A stretch of DNA of 46,458 bases, taken from contig JAJEGM010000025.1 of assembly GCA_022819825.1 (NCBI GenBank), positions 1-46,458 of the forward strand, in the 5' to 3' direction. Source of the DNA: Acidimicrobiia bacterium (lineage in GTDB: Bacteria; Actinomycetota; Acidimicrobiia; Acidimicrobiales; Bin134). Position 1 is the first letter of the stretch. Each line of letters opens with the position of its first letter. A program made the position numbers and the translations under genes. Shown here one piece after another: positions 38,620 through 46,458 of the stretch. The notes beneath the pieces were generated by a model that saw nothing but the letters and a program-made list of their open reading frames with translations, was not told the origin of the DNA and searched no databases.

Positions 38620-39033
38620 TCAGCCCTCCTGGCGCTCGACGAATCGAGCTTTGATCGGGAGCTTCTGGATTCCCCGCTCAATGGCCGTTTTGGCCACCTC
38701 GCGGTCGTGGTAGGACAGCTCGAATAGGATGCGGCCTGGTTTCACGACCGCTACCCAGCGCTCGGGATTACCCTTGCCCGAGCCCATGCGGGTTTCCGCC
38801 GGCTTCTCGGTGACCGGCTTGTCGGGGAAGATGTTGATCCAGACCTTGCCACCCCGTCGAATGTGGCGGGTGATGGCGATACGGGTGGCTTCGATCTGGC
38901 GCGCCGTGATCCACCCCGGTTCGAGGGCCTTGATGCCGTACTCGCCGAAAGTCACCGTGGTGCCGCCTTTGGCGGTGCCTTTGGTCCGGCCTCGATGGTG
39001 CTTGCGGTGCTTGACCTTTTTGGGCATCAACAT
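38620..39033 (-). CDS. rplP: 50S ribosomal protein L16
   Basis: This 137-residue uL16 has [52 protein letters not shown] and [11 protein letters not shown]. It supports A-site tRNA. ATG 39033 or ATG 39027 is the start. Confidence 0.98.
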   Translation of the reverse strand: MLMPKKVKHRKHHRGRTKGTAKGGTTVTFGEYGIKALEPGWITARQIEATRIAITRHIRRGGKVWINIFPDKPVTEKPAETRMGSGKGNPERWVAVVKPGRILFELSYHDREVAKTAIERGIQKLPIKARFVERQEG

Positions 39034-39086
39034 GGCTGGTCCTGGCCCTTGCGGTGGTCGATGGTGTCGGGAGTCAACATGGCGGA

Positions 39087-39989
39087 TCAGTCGGCATCGC
39101 CGGGTCGGAAGTGCGGGGTCTCGCGGTGCTCGCGGGTGGTGCGGAGGATGTCCTCCTCCTCCTCGAGCAACTTCTCGAACTCTGGATCGGCCTCTTTGAT
39201 CAACGGGGCGGGTTCCTCGGTGTCCTCGGGCCGGTCGAGGTCGGTTTGGCGCCGGGCCGCGGCCGACGAGACCACTGCCCGGGGCTTTTGGGTGCCGGAT
39301 GCCTCGCCCACCGCCATGGCCGCCTCTCGGCTGATCTTGTCTTCGGCCTGGGTCTTATAGGGGAGGATGTCGCCCTTGTAGATCCACACCTTCACCCCGA
39401 TGCGGCCGTAGGTGGTGTGGGCTTCTCTGAAGCCATAGTCGATGTCGGCCCGAAGGGTATGCAGGGGAACCCGGCCTTCCCGGTACCACTCGGTGCGGGC
39501 CATCTCCGAGCCGCCCAAACGGCCGGAGCACTGCACCCGGATGCCAAGTGCGCCGGCTTTTTGGGCGTTTTGGACCGCTCGCTTCATGGCTCGGCGGAAA
39601 GCCACCCGGTTGGCCAGCTGGTCGGCAACTCCCTGGGAAATGAGGGCGGCGTCCAGTTCGGGCTGCTTGATCTCCTGGATATTGAGCTGGACCCGGTTGT
39701 TGCCGGTGATCTTGGCCAGGCCGTTGCGCAGCCGATCGGCCTCGCTGCCCCGGCGCCCGATGACGATTCCCGGTCGTGCGGTGTGGACGTCTACTCGCAG
39801 CCGATCGCGAGTGCGCTCGATCTCGATGCGGCTGATGGCGGCGTGGGGCAGCTCCGTCATCAGGTAGTCGCGAACTTTCCAGTCTTCGATGATGAAGTCG
39901 CCGTACTCTCGCCGGTTGGCGAACCAGCGCGATTTCCAATCGGTGGTAACCCCGAGTCGGAACCCGTAAGGATTGATCTTCTGGCCCAT
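39087..39989 (-). CDS. rpsC: 30S ribosomal protein S3, with C-terminal extension
   Basis: This uS3 is 300 residues against about 220-280 usually. It has [14 protein letters not shown], the KH loop [12 protein letters not shown] and the C-domain [21 protein letters not shown]. After about residue 215 an extension rich in Glu and Asp runs to the end ([22 protein letters not shown], then [16 protein letters not shown]). Actinobacterial S3 often has such a tail. The start overlaps the rplV stop by one base. Confidence 0.97.
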   Translation of the reverse strand: MGQKINPYGFRLGVTTDWKSRWFANRREYGDFIIEDWKVRDYLMTELPHAAISRIEIERTRDRLRVDVHTARPGIVIGRRGSEADRLRNGLAKITGNNRVQLNIQEIKQPELDAALISQGVADQLANRVAFRRAMKRAVQNAQKAGALGIRVQCSGRLGGSEMARTEWYREGRVPLHTLRADIDYGFREAHTTYGRIGVKVWIYKGDILPYKTQAEDKISREAAMAVGEASGTQKPRAVVSSAAARRQTDLDRPEDTEEPAPLIKEADPEFEKLLEEEEDILRTTREHRETPHFRPGDAD

Positions 39990-40702
39990 CAGGATTCCTT
40001 CTCGTCTTCTTCGGTCTCGTTGTCTTCTTCGGCTTCGGCTACCGCGGCTGTTTCGTCGCCATCGTCATCGGTCTCGTCTTCGTCGGCGGTGTCCTCGATG
40101 TCGTCCTCAACCTCGTCAGCAGCGTCATCGACTTCTTCCTCCAAGGCCTCGTCATCGAGTTCTTCCTCGAATGTCTCGATGCCTTCCTCGTCGTGCTCGT
40201 GGTCGTGCTCTTCCTCCCGCGCCGCGTCGCGCTCCCGGCTGGCCGCCACTCGCCGCCGGCGGGCTTCGGCGGCTGAACTGCGCCGACCGGAGCCCTTAAG
40301 CGCCATGCGGGCGTCAATGGCAGCCAGCTCCTCGTCGGAGTAGCGAGCCACCACCACGGTGATGTGGCAGGTCCGCTTGCGAATGCGGGTGGCCCGACCT
40401 CGGGCTCGCGGCCGCCAGCGCTTCAGCGTGGGACCCTCATCGGCGTAGCAGGCGGCGACAAACAACTCGTCGCCGTCGAGATCGTCGTTGTGCTCGGCAT
40501 TGGCCACCGCGGAGTCGAGGCACTTGGCGATCGTGTCGGAGATGCGCCGCTCGGAGAAGGTCAAAATCTCTCGAGCCTCGGAGTACGACTTACCTCGGAC
40601 CAAGTCGAGCACCTCTCGGGCCTTGAAGGCCGACGAGCGCACATACCTGGCCACGGCCCGGCTGCCCGGGCGGGTTTCGGTGCCCACGGCGACCGCGGCC
40701 AT
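39989..40702 (-). CDS. rplV: 50S ribosomal protein L22 with long acidic tail
   Basis: This uL22 is 237 residues; the usual length is 110-130. The core (1-121) is normal, with [21 protein letters not shown] and the tunnel-wall hairpin [21 protein letters not shown]. Residues 122-160 are basic and helical; 163-237 are almost only Glu, Asp and Ala, with HDHEHD near 166-171. ATG 40702 shares one base with the rpsS stop. The tail would lie on the ribosome surface or near the tunnel exit; its role is unknown. The coding of the tail is in frame without disruption and composition is uniform. Confidence 0.96.
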   Translation of the reverse strand: MAAVAVGTETRPGSRAVARYVRSSAFKAREVLDLVRGKSYSEAREILTFSERRISDTIAKCLDSAVANAEHNDDLDGDELFVAACYADEGPTLKRWRPRARGRATRIRKRTCHITVVVARYSDEELAAIDARMALKGSGRRSSAAEARRRRVAASRERDAAREEEHDHEHDEEGIETFEEELDDEALEEEVDDAADEVEDDIEDTADEDETDDDGDETAAVAEAEEDNETEEDEKES

Positions 40703-40980
40703 CAGCGACGGGCTCCCCGCTCTTGGCCGGCGTGGGCCCGGAACGTGCGAGTGGGGGCGAACTCGCCCAGCTTGTGGCCCACCATCGACTCGGTGATGTA
40801 CACCGGCACGTGCTTGCGCCCGTCGTGGACCGCGATGGTGTGGCCCACCATGTCGGGGATGATGGTGGAGCGGCGGGACCACGTCCGGATGACCTGCTTG
40901 TTGTTCTGGTCGTTGAGCGCATCGACCTTGCGCAACAAGTGGCCGTCAACGAACGGGCCCTTCTTCAAACTCCTGGGCAT
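40702..40980 (-). CDS. rpsS: 30S ribosomal protein S19
   Basis: This 92-residue uS19 starts [20 protein letters not shown]. It has [24 protein letters not shown] and [14 protein letters not shown], typical of the head of the small subunit. Confidence 0.98.
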   Translation of the reverse strand: MPRSLKKGPFVDGHLLRKVDALNDQNNKQVIRTWSRRSTIIPDMVGHTIAVHDGRKHVPVYITESMVGHKLGEFAPTRTFRAHAGQERGARR

Positions 40981-40992
40981 GTGCGGTCCCCC

Positions 40993-41829
40993 TTAGCGAC
41001 GCTTGCCGCGAGTACGGCGTCGTCGAACGATCATCTGCTGAGACTTCTTCTTCTTGTTGCGAGTACGGCCCTCGGGCTTACCCCAAGGGGACACCGGGTG
41101 GCGTCCGCCGGAGGACTTGCCCTCACCACCGCCCAGCGGGTGGTCCACGGGGTTCATGGCGACGCCTCGGGTCTGGGGCCGCACCCCCTTCCAGCGGGCT
41201 CGGCCGGCTTTGCCCAGCTTGATGAGCTCAGCCTCGGCGTTGCCCACCTCTCCTACGGTGGCCCGGCAGTCGATGGGCACTCGGCGCATCTCGGTACTGG
41301 GCAGTCGAATGGTGGCGAAGCTGCCCTCTTTGGCCACGAGTTGGGCGCTGGCGCCGGCGGAACGGGCCATGCGGGCGCCGCCGCCGGGCTTTAGCTCAAC
41401 GGCGTGGACGGTGGTACCCACCGGGATATAGCGCAGCGGCAAGGCGTTGCCCGGCTTGATCTCGGAACCGGGACCGTTCTGCAAGATGTCGCCCACGCCC
41501 ACGCCTTCAGGCGCCAGGACGTAGCGCTTCTCTCCATCGTGGAAGTGCAGCAACAGGATGCGGCAGTTGCGGTTGGGGTCGTATTCCACCGAGGCCACGG
41601 TGGCCGGGACGCCGTCTTTGGCCCGTTTGAAGTCGATCACGCGATAGCGCTGCTTGTGACCGCCGCCCCGGTGACGGGAGGTCATGCGGCCGTGGTTGTT
41701 GCGCCCTCCGGTGCTGGGCTTCTTGACGACCAGGGATCGCTCCGGCTTTGCGGTGGTTATGCCGGAGAAGTCCGACACGGTCTGAAAGCGTCGGCCGGGG
41801 CTGGTGGGATTTCGTCTACGTACTGCCAT
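40993..41829 (-). CDS. rplB: 50S ribosomal protein L2
   Basis: This 278-residue uL2 has [21 protein letters not shown], the SH3-like middle and [16 protein letters not shown] close to the peptidyl-transferase centre, with the conserved histidine. The tail is strongly basic. Confidence 0.98.
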   Translation of the reverse strand: MAVRRRNPTSPGRRFQTVSDFSGITTAKPERSLVVKKPSTGGRNNHGRMTSRHRGGGHKQRYRVIDFKRAKDGVPATVASVEYDPNRNCRILLLHFHDGEKRYVLAPEGVGVGDILQNGPGSEIKPGNALPLRYIPVGTTVHAVELKPGGGARMARSAGASAQLVAKEGSFATIRLPSTEMRRVPIDCRATVGEVGNAEAELIKLGKAGRARWKGVRPQTRGVAMNPVDHPLGGGEGKSSGGRHPVSPWGKPEGRTRNKKKKSQQMIVRRRRTRGKRR

Positions 41830-41838
41830 GATGTGCCT

Positions 41839-41894
41839 CAGACGTCGAACAAACGCGGTTGGTGGCTTGGGTCGCTGCTCTAAACATCGAACAA
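41839..41894. repeat. Duplicated rplW end segment
   Basis: The last codons of rplW (LFDV and stop) occur at 41881-41894 and again, in the same frame, at 41839-41852, offset by 42 bases. Reading through the TAG would add 13 residues then LFDV and TGA. Confidence 0.85.
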
Positions 41895-42170
41895 TTCGAT
41901 CTCGTCGCCTTCGGCCAGTGTGACCAATGCCCGCTTGGTGTCGGGTTTGCGGCCGAAGGTGGGGCTGCGCCGGTTGCGACGGCGCTTGCCCTTGCGGTTC
42001 ATGGTGTTGACCTTGAGAACGGTGACATCGAACAGCGACTCGATGGCGTCTTTGATCTCAGGCTTGGAGGCAGTGGGGTGAACCCGGAAGGTGTAGACGT
42101 TGGACTCCAGCAACTCGTAGGACTTCTCCGAGACCACCGGGGCGAGCACCACATCGCGGGGATCCTTCAT
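41880..42170 (-). CDS. rplW: 50S ribosomal protein L23
   Basis: This 96-residue uL23 has [26 protein letters not shown] and the extended loop [27 protein letters not shown]. It is the docking site for trigger factor and SRP at the tunnel exit. The start overlaps the rplD stop (ATGA). Confidence 0.98.
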   Translation of the reverse strand: MKDPRDVVLAPVVSEKSYELLESNVYTFRVHPTASKPEIKDAIESLFDVTVLKVNTMNRKGKRRRNRRSPTFGRKPDTKRALVTLAEGDEIELFDV

Positions 42171-42877
42171 GATTCGTCCTCCCCGCCGTCATCGGCCTCG
42201 TCGGCTTCTGCTTCGACTGGGGTGTTGGCGGGCAGGGTGTCGAGGGTGAATACCACCACATCGGAGACCAGCACGTCGTAGGCATTCAGCTCTCGGGGGC
42301 TGATGAGATGGACGTGGGGGAGGTTGCGGAAGCTCTTCCACACGTCTGTCTCGTCGCGCTCGGCCACCAGAAGCACTCGACCTTCTACCTTCAATGCGTC
42401 GAGTGCGGCCATCGCATCTTTGGTGCGGGGAGACTCGAACCGCCAGCGGTCCACCACCACTACCTTCTCGTCGCGGGCTCGATCGGACAGCGCTGATCGG
42501 AGGGCCAAGCTGACCATCTTCTTGGGTGTGCGCTGACGGTAACTCCGGGGCTTGGGACCGAGGGCCACGCCCCCTCCCCGCCATTGGGGGTTGCGGGTGG
42601 AGCCGTGACGGGCCCGACCCGTGCCCTTCTGACGCCACGGCTTCCCGCCACCGCCTCTGACTTCGGCCCTGGTCTTGGTGCTCTGAGTGCCCCGACGCCG
42701 GGCCGCCAATTGGGCGGTGACCACCTGGTGCATGACGGCCACGTTGGGCTCGATGCCGAACACTTCGGGGTCTAGGTCTACTGACCCGGTTTTCCGCCCG
42801 GAGGAGGGGTTGCGAACGGTGACGGAGTGCATTTGCCGCACAGGTGCCTCGTCAACGGGGGTGGTGGTCACGGTCAT
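42167..42877 (-). CDS. rplD: 50S ribosomal protein L4
   Basis: This 236-residue uL4 starts [15 protein letters not shown] at ATG 42877, overlapping the rplC stop as ATGA. The tunnel loop lies at about 60-112 ([20 protein letters not shown] and on). An acidic end (about 222-236) is present. In some bacteria L4 represses its own operon. Confidence 0.98.
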   Translation of the reverse strand: MTVTTTPVDEAPVRQMHSVTVRNPSSGRKTGSVDLDPEVFGIEPNVAVMHQVVTAQLAARRRGTQSTKTRAEVRGGGGKPWRQKGTGRARHGSTRNPQWRGGGVALGPKPRSYRQRTPKKMVSLALRSALSDRARDEKVVVVDRWRFESPRTKDAMAALDALKVEGRVLLVAERDETDVWKSFRNLPHVHLISPRELNAYDVLVSDVVVFTLDTLPANTPVEAEADEADDGGEDES

Positions 42878-43518
42878 TTCGCCCCGTTCTTGACCGCGCT
42901 GCGGATCAACACGGTGGATCCTCGCCGGCCGGGAACCGAGCCCTTGAGCAAGATCAGATCGTTTTCGGCATCCACCTGGACTACCTGGAGGTTCAGAGTG
43001 GTGACCTTCTCGGCGCCTGCCCGCCCGGGCATCTTCTTGCCTCGGAAAATCCTCGAAGGGGTGGCGCACTGGCCGACCGCGCCGGGCTTGCGGTGCACTT
43101 TGTGGGCACCGTGGCTGGCCTTTTGACCGCTGAAATTGTGCCGCTTCATGACACCGGAGAAGCCCTTGCCCTTGCTGACGCCGGTGACATCTACCAACTC
43201 GCCCCCGTCGAACACGTCGACCCCGATCTCCTGGCCAGCCTCGTAGGTGCCCACGTCGTCGAGGCGCAGCTCGACCAGCTTGCGGCCCGGAGCGACACCC
43301 GCCTTGTCCAAATGGCCACGCTCCGGCTGAGTCAGCCGATCGGGGCTCTGGGTTCCGTAGGTGACCTGAAGGGCCGAATAGCCATCGGTCTCCGGCCGTT
43401 TGACCTGCACAATGCGGCAGGGCTCGACCCGCAGCACGGTAACGGGAACGACGCGGTCGTCCTCGTCCCACACCTGGGTCATTCCTACTTTTTCGCCGAC
43501 AATCGCCTTGGCAACCAT
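42874..43518 (-). CDS. rplC: 50S ribosomal protein L3
   Basis: This 214-residue uL3 starts MVAKAIVGEKVGMTQVWDEDD at ATG 43518; earlier in-frame codons are in the leader. It has SGVMKRHNFSGQKASHGAHKVHRKPGAVG and GRAGAEKVTTLNLQVV. An early assembly protein. It is the first gene of the S10-type cluster here; rpsJ, the usual first gene, is absent. Confidence 0.97.
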   Translation of the reverse strand: MVAKAIVGEKVGMTQVWDEDDRVVPVTVLRVEPCRIVQVKRPETDGYSALQVTYGTQSPDRLTQPERGHLDKAGVAPGRKLVELRLDDVGTYEAGQEIGVDVFDGGELVDVTGVSKGKGFSGVMKRHNFSGQKASHGAHKVHRKPGAVGQCATPSRIFRGKKMPGRAGAEKVTTLNLQVVQVDAENDLILLKGSVPGRRGSTVLIRSAVKNGAK

Positions 43519-43668
43519 CGCGACCCTGCCTTCACGCGAACGCTCCGCACGGGTGCAGACCCACTTGGTGGGACTCTCCGGCGGAGCGGGCTTCGGTTGT
43601 GCCGTCCGGTTCCCGGAGCAGGGTGATTGCACCTTGCAGGCCTAGACGGACGTCGTTTGACACGAACA

Positions 43669-43688
43669 GTGCCGACCGGAGCCGGCAC
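43669..43688. promoter_or_regulatory. Leader hairpin upstream of rplC
   Basis: GTGCCG and CGGCAC form a 6-bp stem with an 8-base loop. It lies just downstream of the predicted minus-strand promoter, at the 5' end of a leader of about 170 bases. It may take part in autoregulation; this is inference. Confidence 0.4.
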
Positions 43689-43697
43689 GAAATTGAA

Positions 43698-43726
43698 ATG
43701 ATAGCGGTTGCTGGTGGAATGGCCAA
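43698..43726 (-). promoter_or_regulatory. Probable promoter for the S10 cluster
   Basis: On the minus strand TTGGCC (43726-43721), a 17-base spacer and TATCAT (43703-43698) lie about 180 bases ahead of rplC. It is in the 247-base gap between rplC and the divergent permease gene. The match is moderate. Confidence 0.55.
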
Positions 43727-43765
43727 ATCCCCAATCGGGCAAAAGGCGAGGGTTAACGTGAAACC

Positions 43766-44929
43766 GTGGACGAAGTTTCGCCTGAAGAGACACCGTCCCG
43801 GAAAGTACCGCCATGGCTATTTCGGGCCATCCTGACCGGCGCGGCCGCTCTCGGCGGGCTGTACGTGCTGGGGTGGCTGATCGCGGAGTTGAAGACGCTC
43901 ATCGTGATCTTGCTGGTGTCATTCTTCCTGTCTTTCGCGCTGGAGCCTGCGGTGAATCGCATGGAGAGGGCGGGCATTCGCCGAGGTGTCGGCACCGGGA
44001 TCATGTTCCTGGCGTTGCTGGCGGCAGTGGGGTTGTTTCTGTGGGCCATTGGCACGGTGCTGGCCGACCAGATAGGCGAGTTCGCTGACGACGCACCCGG
44101 GTACATCAACGACATAGAGGACTGGCTGGAGGACACATTCGACATTGAGGTCGACGCCCAAGGGCTGCTTGATGAGTTTCAAGAGGGTGGCGCAGTGGCC
44201 AACTTGGCCACCCGGCTGGCCGACAATCTGATCAATCTCGGTGCCACCGTCTTGCAGGTCTTATTCCAGATCCTGACTATCGCGTTGTTCACGTTCTATC
44301 TGGTGGCCGAAGGCCCCAAACTGCGCCGCAACATCTGTTCCCTGCTGTCGCCCGAACATCAGCGACAGGTGTTGAGCATCTGGAATCTGGCGATCGACAA
44401 GACCGGGGGGTACATCTACAGCCGGCTGATCTTGGCGGTGATCTCGTTCTTGGTCCACTGGCTGGTGTTCTGGCTGGTGGGAGCGCCGTTCCCGATGCCG
44501 ATGGCCATGTGGGTGGGCCTGATATCGCAGTTCGTCCCGGTCATTGGCACCTACATTGCCGGGGCGCTGCCCGTGATCATCGGGCTGTTGGACCAGCCGT
44601 CCACAGGCCTGGCTATCTTGATCGCCATTGTGGTGTACCAGCAGGTGGAGAACTACCTGCTCCAGCCCAAGGTGACCGCCCACACCATGGAGATACACGT
44701 GACCGTGGCCTTTGGATCAGTGATTGTCGGAGGACTGCTGCTAGGGGCGGTGGGGGCGGTCCTGGCCCTTCCCGCGGCCGCCACCATCCAGGCCTTTTTG
44801 GCCAGCTATCTCGAACGGCATGAAGTTGTGCAGGAGCTCGAAGACGCCGAAGCAGCCCAGCATCCGGACCGCGAGCCCCTAGGGGATCGCATCCGCCACC
44901 TGATGGACCGGGTGTTCACTCCCAAATGA
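43766..44929 (+). CDS. AI-2E family (PerM/UPF0118) membrane transporter
   Basis: This 387-residue protein has about eight hydrophobic segments: one near 20-55, one near 72-95, a soluble stretch near 105-160, and a C-terminal group. PMPMAMWVGLISQFVPVIGTYIAGALPVIIGLL and NYLLQPKVTAHTMEIHVTVAFGSVIVGGLLLGAVGAVLALP are family signatures. Members have been linked to AI-2 export or sodium/proton exchange; the substrate is not visible. The start GTG 43766 lacks a clear ribosome site. It is divergent from rplC. Confidence 0.9.
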   Translation: MDEVSPEETPSRKVPPWLFRAILTGAAALGGLYVLGWLIAELKTLIVILLVSFFLSFALEPAVNRMERAGIRRGVGTGIMFLALLAAVGLFLWAIGTVLADQIGEFADDAPGYINDIEDWLEDTFDIEVDAQGLLDEFQEGGAVANLATRLADNLINLGATVLQVLFQILTIALFTFYLVAEGPKLRRNICSLLSPEHQRQVLSIWNLAIDKTGGYIYSRLILAVISFLVHWLVFWLVGAPFPMPMAMWVGLISQFVPVIGTYIAGALPVIIGLLDQPSTGLAILIAIVVYQQVENYLLQPKVTAHTMEIHVTVAFGSVIVGGLLLGAVGAVLALPAAATIQAFLASYLERHEVVQELEDAEAAQHPDREPLGDRIRHLMDRVFTPK

Positions 44930-44943
44930 CGGGTTAGCCCCGG

Positions 44944-45190
44944 TCAGGAGCAGGCGGCGAGGGCGGCGTCGTAGTCGGGCTCGGTGGCGATGGCGCCTAC
45001 CAATTCGGTGTGGGCCACGGTGCCGTCGGGGGCGATTACTACTACCGCTCGGGCGGTGAGGCCGGACAGGGGGCCGTCGACCATCTCCACGCCGTAGTCG
45101 TCCAAAAACTCCCGGTTGCGGAAAATGGAGCCGATGGTCACGTTCTCGATGCCCTCGGCGCCACAGAACCGGGACCCGGCGAAGGAGCTA
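44944..45190 (-). pseudogene. tpx: Thiol peroxidase (Tpx), 5'-truncated remnant
   Basis: About 80 codons match the C-terminal half of Tpx: FAGSRFCGAEGIENV, with the resolving cysteine, then DYGVEMVDGPLSGLTARAVVV and EPDYDAALAA. The N-terminal half with the peroxidatic cysteine is absent. Similarity stops at about 45185-45190, where lower-GC sequence with the metallo-hydrolase gene begins. The open frame could start at ATG 45219 in that sequence, but such a product would lack the active-site cysteine. The cause looks like insertion or recombination that removed the 5' half. Confidence 0.85.
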
Positions 45191-46273
45191 TAACCGAATG
45201 GCTGGAGAAGGAGCGTCAACTGTCCAGTCTTCGGGCTGAGTTGCGTTGCAGCGAAAAGTCACGCGTCCAGGTTCGACTGACAATCGCTCGAATTCTCGGG
45301 TTGCTTCTTCGATAGTCTTGCTGACGGCACGAGAGCGTCGTCTCGGGCGTGCAGAGGCGTTGTTGCGAGTAAGCCAGGCCTGAGACGTCAGCCCCACGAT
45401 TCTGGCACGATCGCTGTCTCGGGGTAGATCTGCGTTTCCCTGTTTGAAGGGAGTGATGCCGACAAGGGGCTGGGGGACGAGAAGGTCATTCCACATTGAC
45501 TGGTCATGCGCGTCCCTCGAGCCATGATGAGGAATCTTGACCATGTGAGCCTTATCGGATGGCCTTCCGCTTGAGTTGACGATGGCCTGCCAGCCCTTCG
45601 TCACGTCTGAAGACCGCTCTAGGTCCCCTCCCAGTAGAGCAATTACATCCCCTACCCGCACCCAGATCACTACTGAAGATGGGTTTCGTTTTGGTTTCGG
45701 GATGGCGCGTTTGGGCTGGCCAGCCTCGGCAATCTGAGTGCTGAAGTCAATTAGGGCATCTGACACTGAGGTGTTGCTTGGAGACAGTGACCAGATCTCA
45801 CAATTTGGAGACAGATCCAACGGTCGTTGATAAATCCGCACATCTGACGAGGCAAGTTCCGGTGCGCCTCGTTGCATTCTCTTGAGGTGGTTCCAGGTTT
45901 TCCACATCTCCTTGACCCCAGTTGAACCCTCAGTAAGGGAATCAGAATCTAGGGCGGCAAGCATCGTGAACTCATCATTTTCGAGGGCGGCTGAATGCAG
46001 CACTCTGGCGTTTGAGCACTCCTCTACGAGTTTGGCAAAGCCGCGGATGTGATCATCGTGCCAGTGAGTGGCAACTAGCCAGCGCACTGAAGAAGGAGAC
46101 ACTCCCAAAGATCCAAGATATGTGAGTGCTGCGGGTTGGCCTGCTTGCGTCATGCAGGAATCGACAATGAGCCATTCATCCCTGCCTACATGTAGCACGC
46201 AGCACTCTCCCAGGCCTGGGCCGAAGAGAGATATTTCGATTTCGTCGTCCTCCGGCGCTTGAAGCATCACCAT
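45188..46273 (-). CDS. Metallo-beta-lactamase-fold hydrolase (ComEC-like domain)
   Basis: This 361-residue soluble protein has an MBL fold. GLGECCVLHVGRDEWLIVDSC is at the start; THWHDDHIRG (about 69-78) is the HxHxDH metal motif; ALLGGDLE and VKIPHHGSRDAHD are the later ligands. The pattern is that of stand-alone ComEC/Rec2-type MBL proteins, which often sit in defence or conflict loci. It starts at ATG 46273 and overlaps the end of an upstream frame by 7 bases. Its stop falls exactly at the edge of tpx similarity. Base composition is visibly lower in GC than elsewhere, which suggests transfer. Nuclease activity is possible but not shown. Confidence 0.85.
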   Translation of the reverse strand: MVMLQAPEDDEIEISLFGPGLGECCVLHVGRDEWLIVDSCMTQAGQPAALTYLGSLGVSPSSVRWLVATHWHDDHIRGFAKLVEECSNARVLHSAALENDEFTMLAALDSDSLTEGSTGVKEMWKTWNHLKRMQRGAPELASSDVRIYQRPLDLSPNCEIWSLSPSNTSVSDALIDFSTQIAEAGQPKRAIPKPKRNPSSVVIWVRVGDVIALLGGDLERSSDVTKGWQAIVNSSGRPSDKAHMVKIPHHGSRDAHDQSMWNDLLVPQPLVGITPFKQGNADLPRDSDRARIVGLTSQAWLTRNNASARPRRRSRAVSKTIEEATREFERLSVEPGRVTFRCNATQPEDWTVDAPSPAIRL

Positions 46274-46320
46274 CCGAAATAATCTCGTATCTCCCTAGCG
46301 CGATTTTCGGCTCGTTTAAT
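46267..46320 (-). pseudogene. C-terminal tail of a gene upstream of the MBL gene, interrupted by the IS
   Basis: An open minus-strand frame ends IKRAENRAREIRDYFGW with a TGA overlapping the MBL start by 7 bases, as in an operon. The frame stays open to the window edge, but beyond 46320 it enters sequence that looks like an ISL3-type terminus. The real gene was probably cut by the IS. I cannot identify the protein from this short, basic, helical tail. Confidence 0.45.
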
Positions 46321-46458
46321 GGCTCTTCGCGTCGAAGCTGGGACCAGGGTGATTTGGGGGTCCACCACTGAGGGTGGGGGCCTCGCCGATTCTTGTGACT
46401 GACACATAGTCCAAGAGACGGGAGGCCCCCGGTGGTTGAAGGTAGTGCAGCGGCGTGG
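46321..46458 (+). mobile_element. End of an ISL3-like insertion sequence (partial)
   Basis: GGCTCTTCGCGTCGAAG at 46321 resembles the terminal inverted repeats of ISL3-family elements, which start GGCTCTT. The AT-rich bases TCGTTTAAT precede it, as expected at ISL3 targets, which are duplicated over about 8 bases. Inside, GGGGGCCTC and GAGGCCCCC form a stem. A good ribosome site, GGGAGG, lies six bases before GTG 46432, which could be the transposase start. The rest is outside the window. Confidence 0.5.
46432..46458 (+). CDS. Possible start of an IS-encoded protein (partial)
   Basis: GTG at 46432 preceded by GGGAGG at six bases opens nine codons (VVEGSAAAW) to the window edge. Its place inside the presumed ISL3-like terminus suggests a transposase start. 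Too short to identify. Confidence 0.35.

Noticed and set aside
43519..43765. Hidden rpsJ upstream of rplC
   Set aside because: The gap is too short for about 100 codons and no S10-like residues are readable on either strand.

Overview
The window reads as a high-GC actinobacterial chromosome segment, most likely from class Acidimicrobiia. This is inferred from gene content and gene order; there is no rRNA here to confirm it. The gene order matches the neighbourhood that mycobacteria keep from guaA to infA (guaA, guaB3, groEL, groES, tsaD, rimI, tsaB, tsaE, alr, nnr, glmS, glmM, rpsI, rplM, truA, rplQ, rpoA, rpsD, rpsK, rpsM, rpmJ, infA). Here that block runs directly into the spc and S10 ribosomal clusters, which are elsewhere in mycobacteria. 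Both ends of the window look like insertion-sequence termini: IS481-type on the left and ISL3-type on the right. The piece may therefore be a contig that stops at repeats.

Layout. 1-131: end of an IS481-like element. 203-3555: an SDR oxidoreductase, a CrtC/AttH-like protein and a lysine-2,3-aminomutase-like radical SAM enzyme. 3573-8450 (minus): guaA and guaB3 (translationally coupled), a group II amino-acid decarboxylase and a CoA-type NUDIX hydrolase. 8599-10600 (minus): groEL and groES under a perfect CIRCE operator. 10631-14063 (minus): tsaD, rimI, tsaB and tsaE, overlapping end to end (tRNA t6A synthesis and ribosomal acetylation), preceded by a type-4 uracil-DNA glycosylase. 14217-18402 (plus): an inserted block with two tandem ERG24-like membrane reductases, a P1/NylC-like autoprocessing hydrolase and a second SDR. 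18436-24427 (minus): alr, bifunctional nnr and a 1158-residue enlarged GlmS-like protein, joined by ATGA overlaps. 24535-25524 (plus): a secreted protein with a duplicated two-cysteine motif. 25515-43518 (minus): glmM, rpsI, rplM, truA, rplQ, rpoA and the spc and S10 ribosomal genes with secY, adk, infA and rpmJ. 43766-44929 (plus): an AI-2E family permease. 44944-46458: a 5'-truncated thiol peroxidase gene, a lower-GC metallo-beta-lactamase-fold gene, the tail of a further gene, and the ISL3-like end.

How it fits together. Most minus-strand genes are core: ribosome assembly, translation accuracy (t6A), protein folding, GMP synthesis, and cell-wall precursors (GlmS-like, GlmM and Alr supply amino sugar and D-alanine). 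The accessory material lies in the plus-strand insertions and at the two edges. The most unusual items are the enlarged GlmS at the conserved glmS position, the acidic tail on ribosomal protein L22, the tandem sterol-reductase-like genes, the YRCRF cysteine repeat, and a set of short duplications whose copies are mostly offset by 39-43 bases. No rRNA, tRNA or CRISPR array was seen, and no gap longer than 300 bases lacks a gene.
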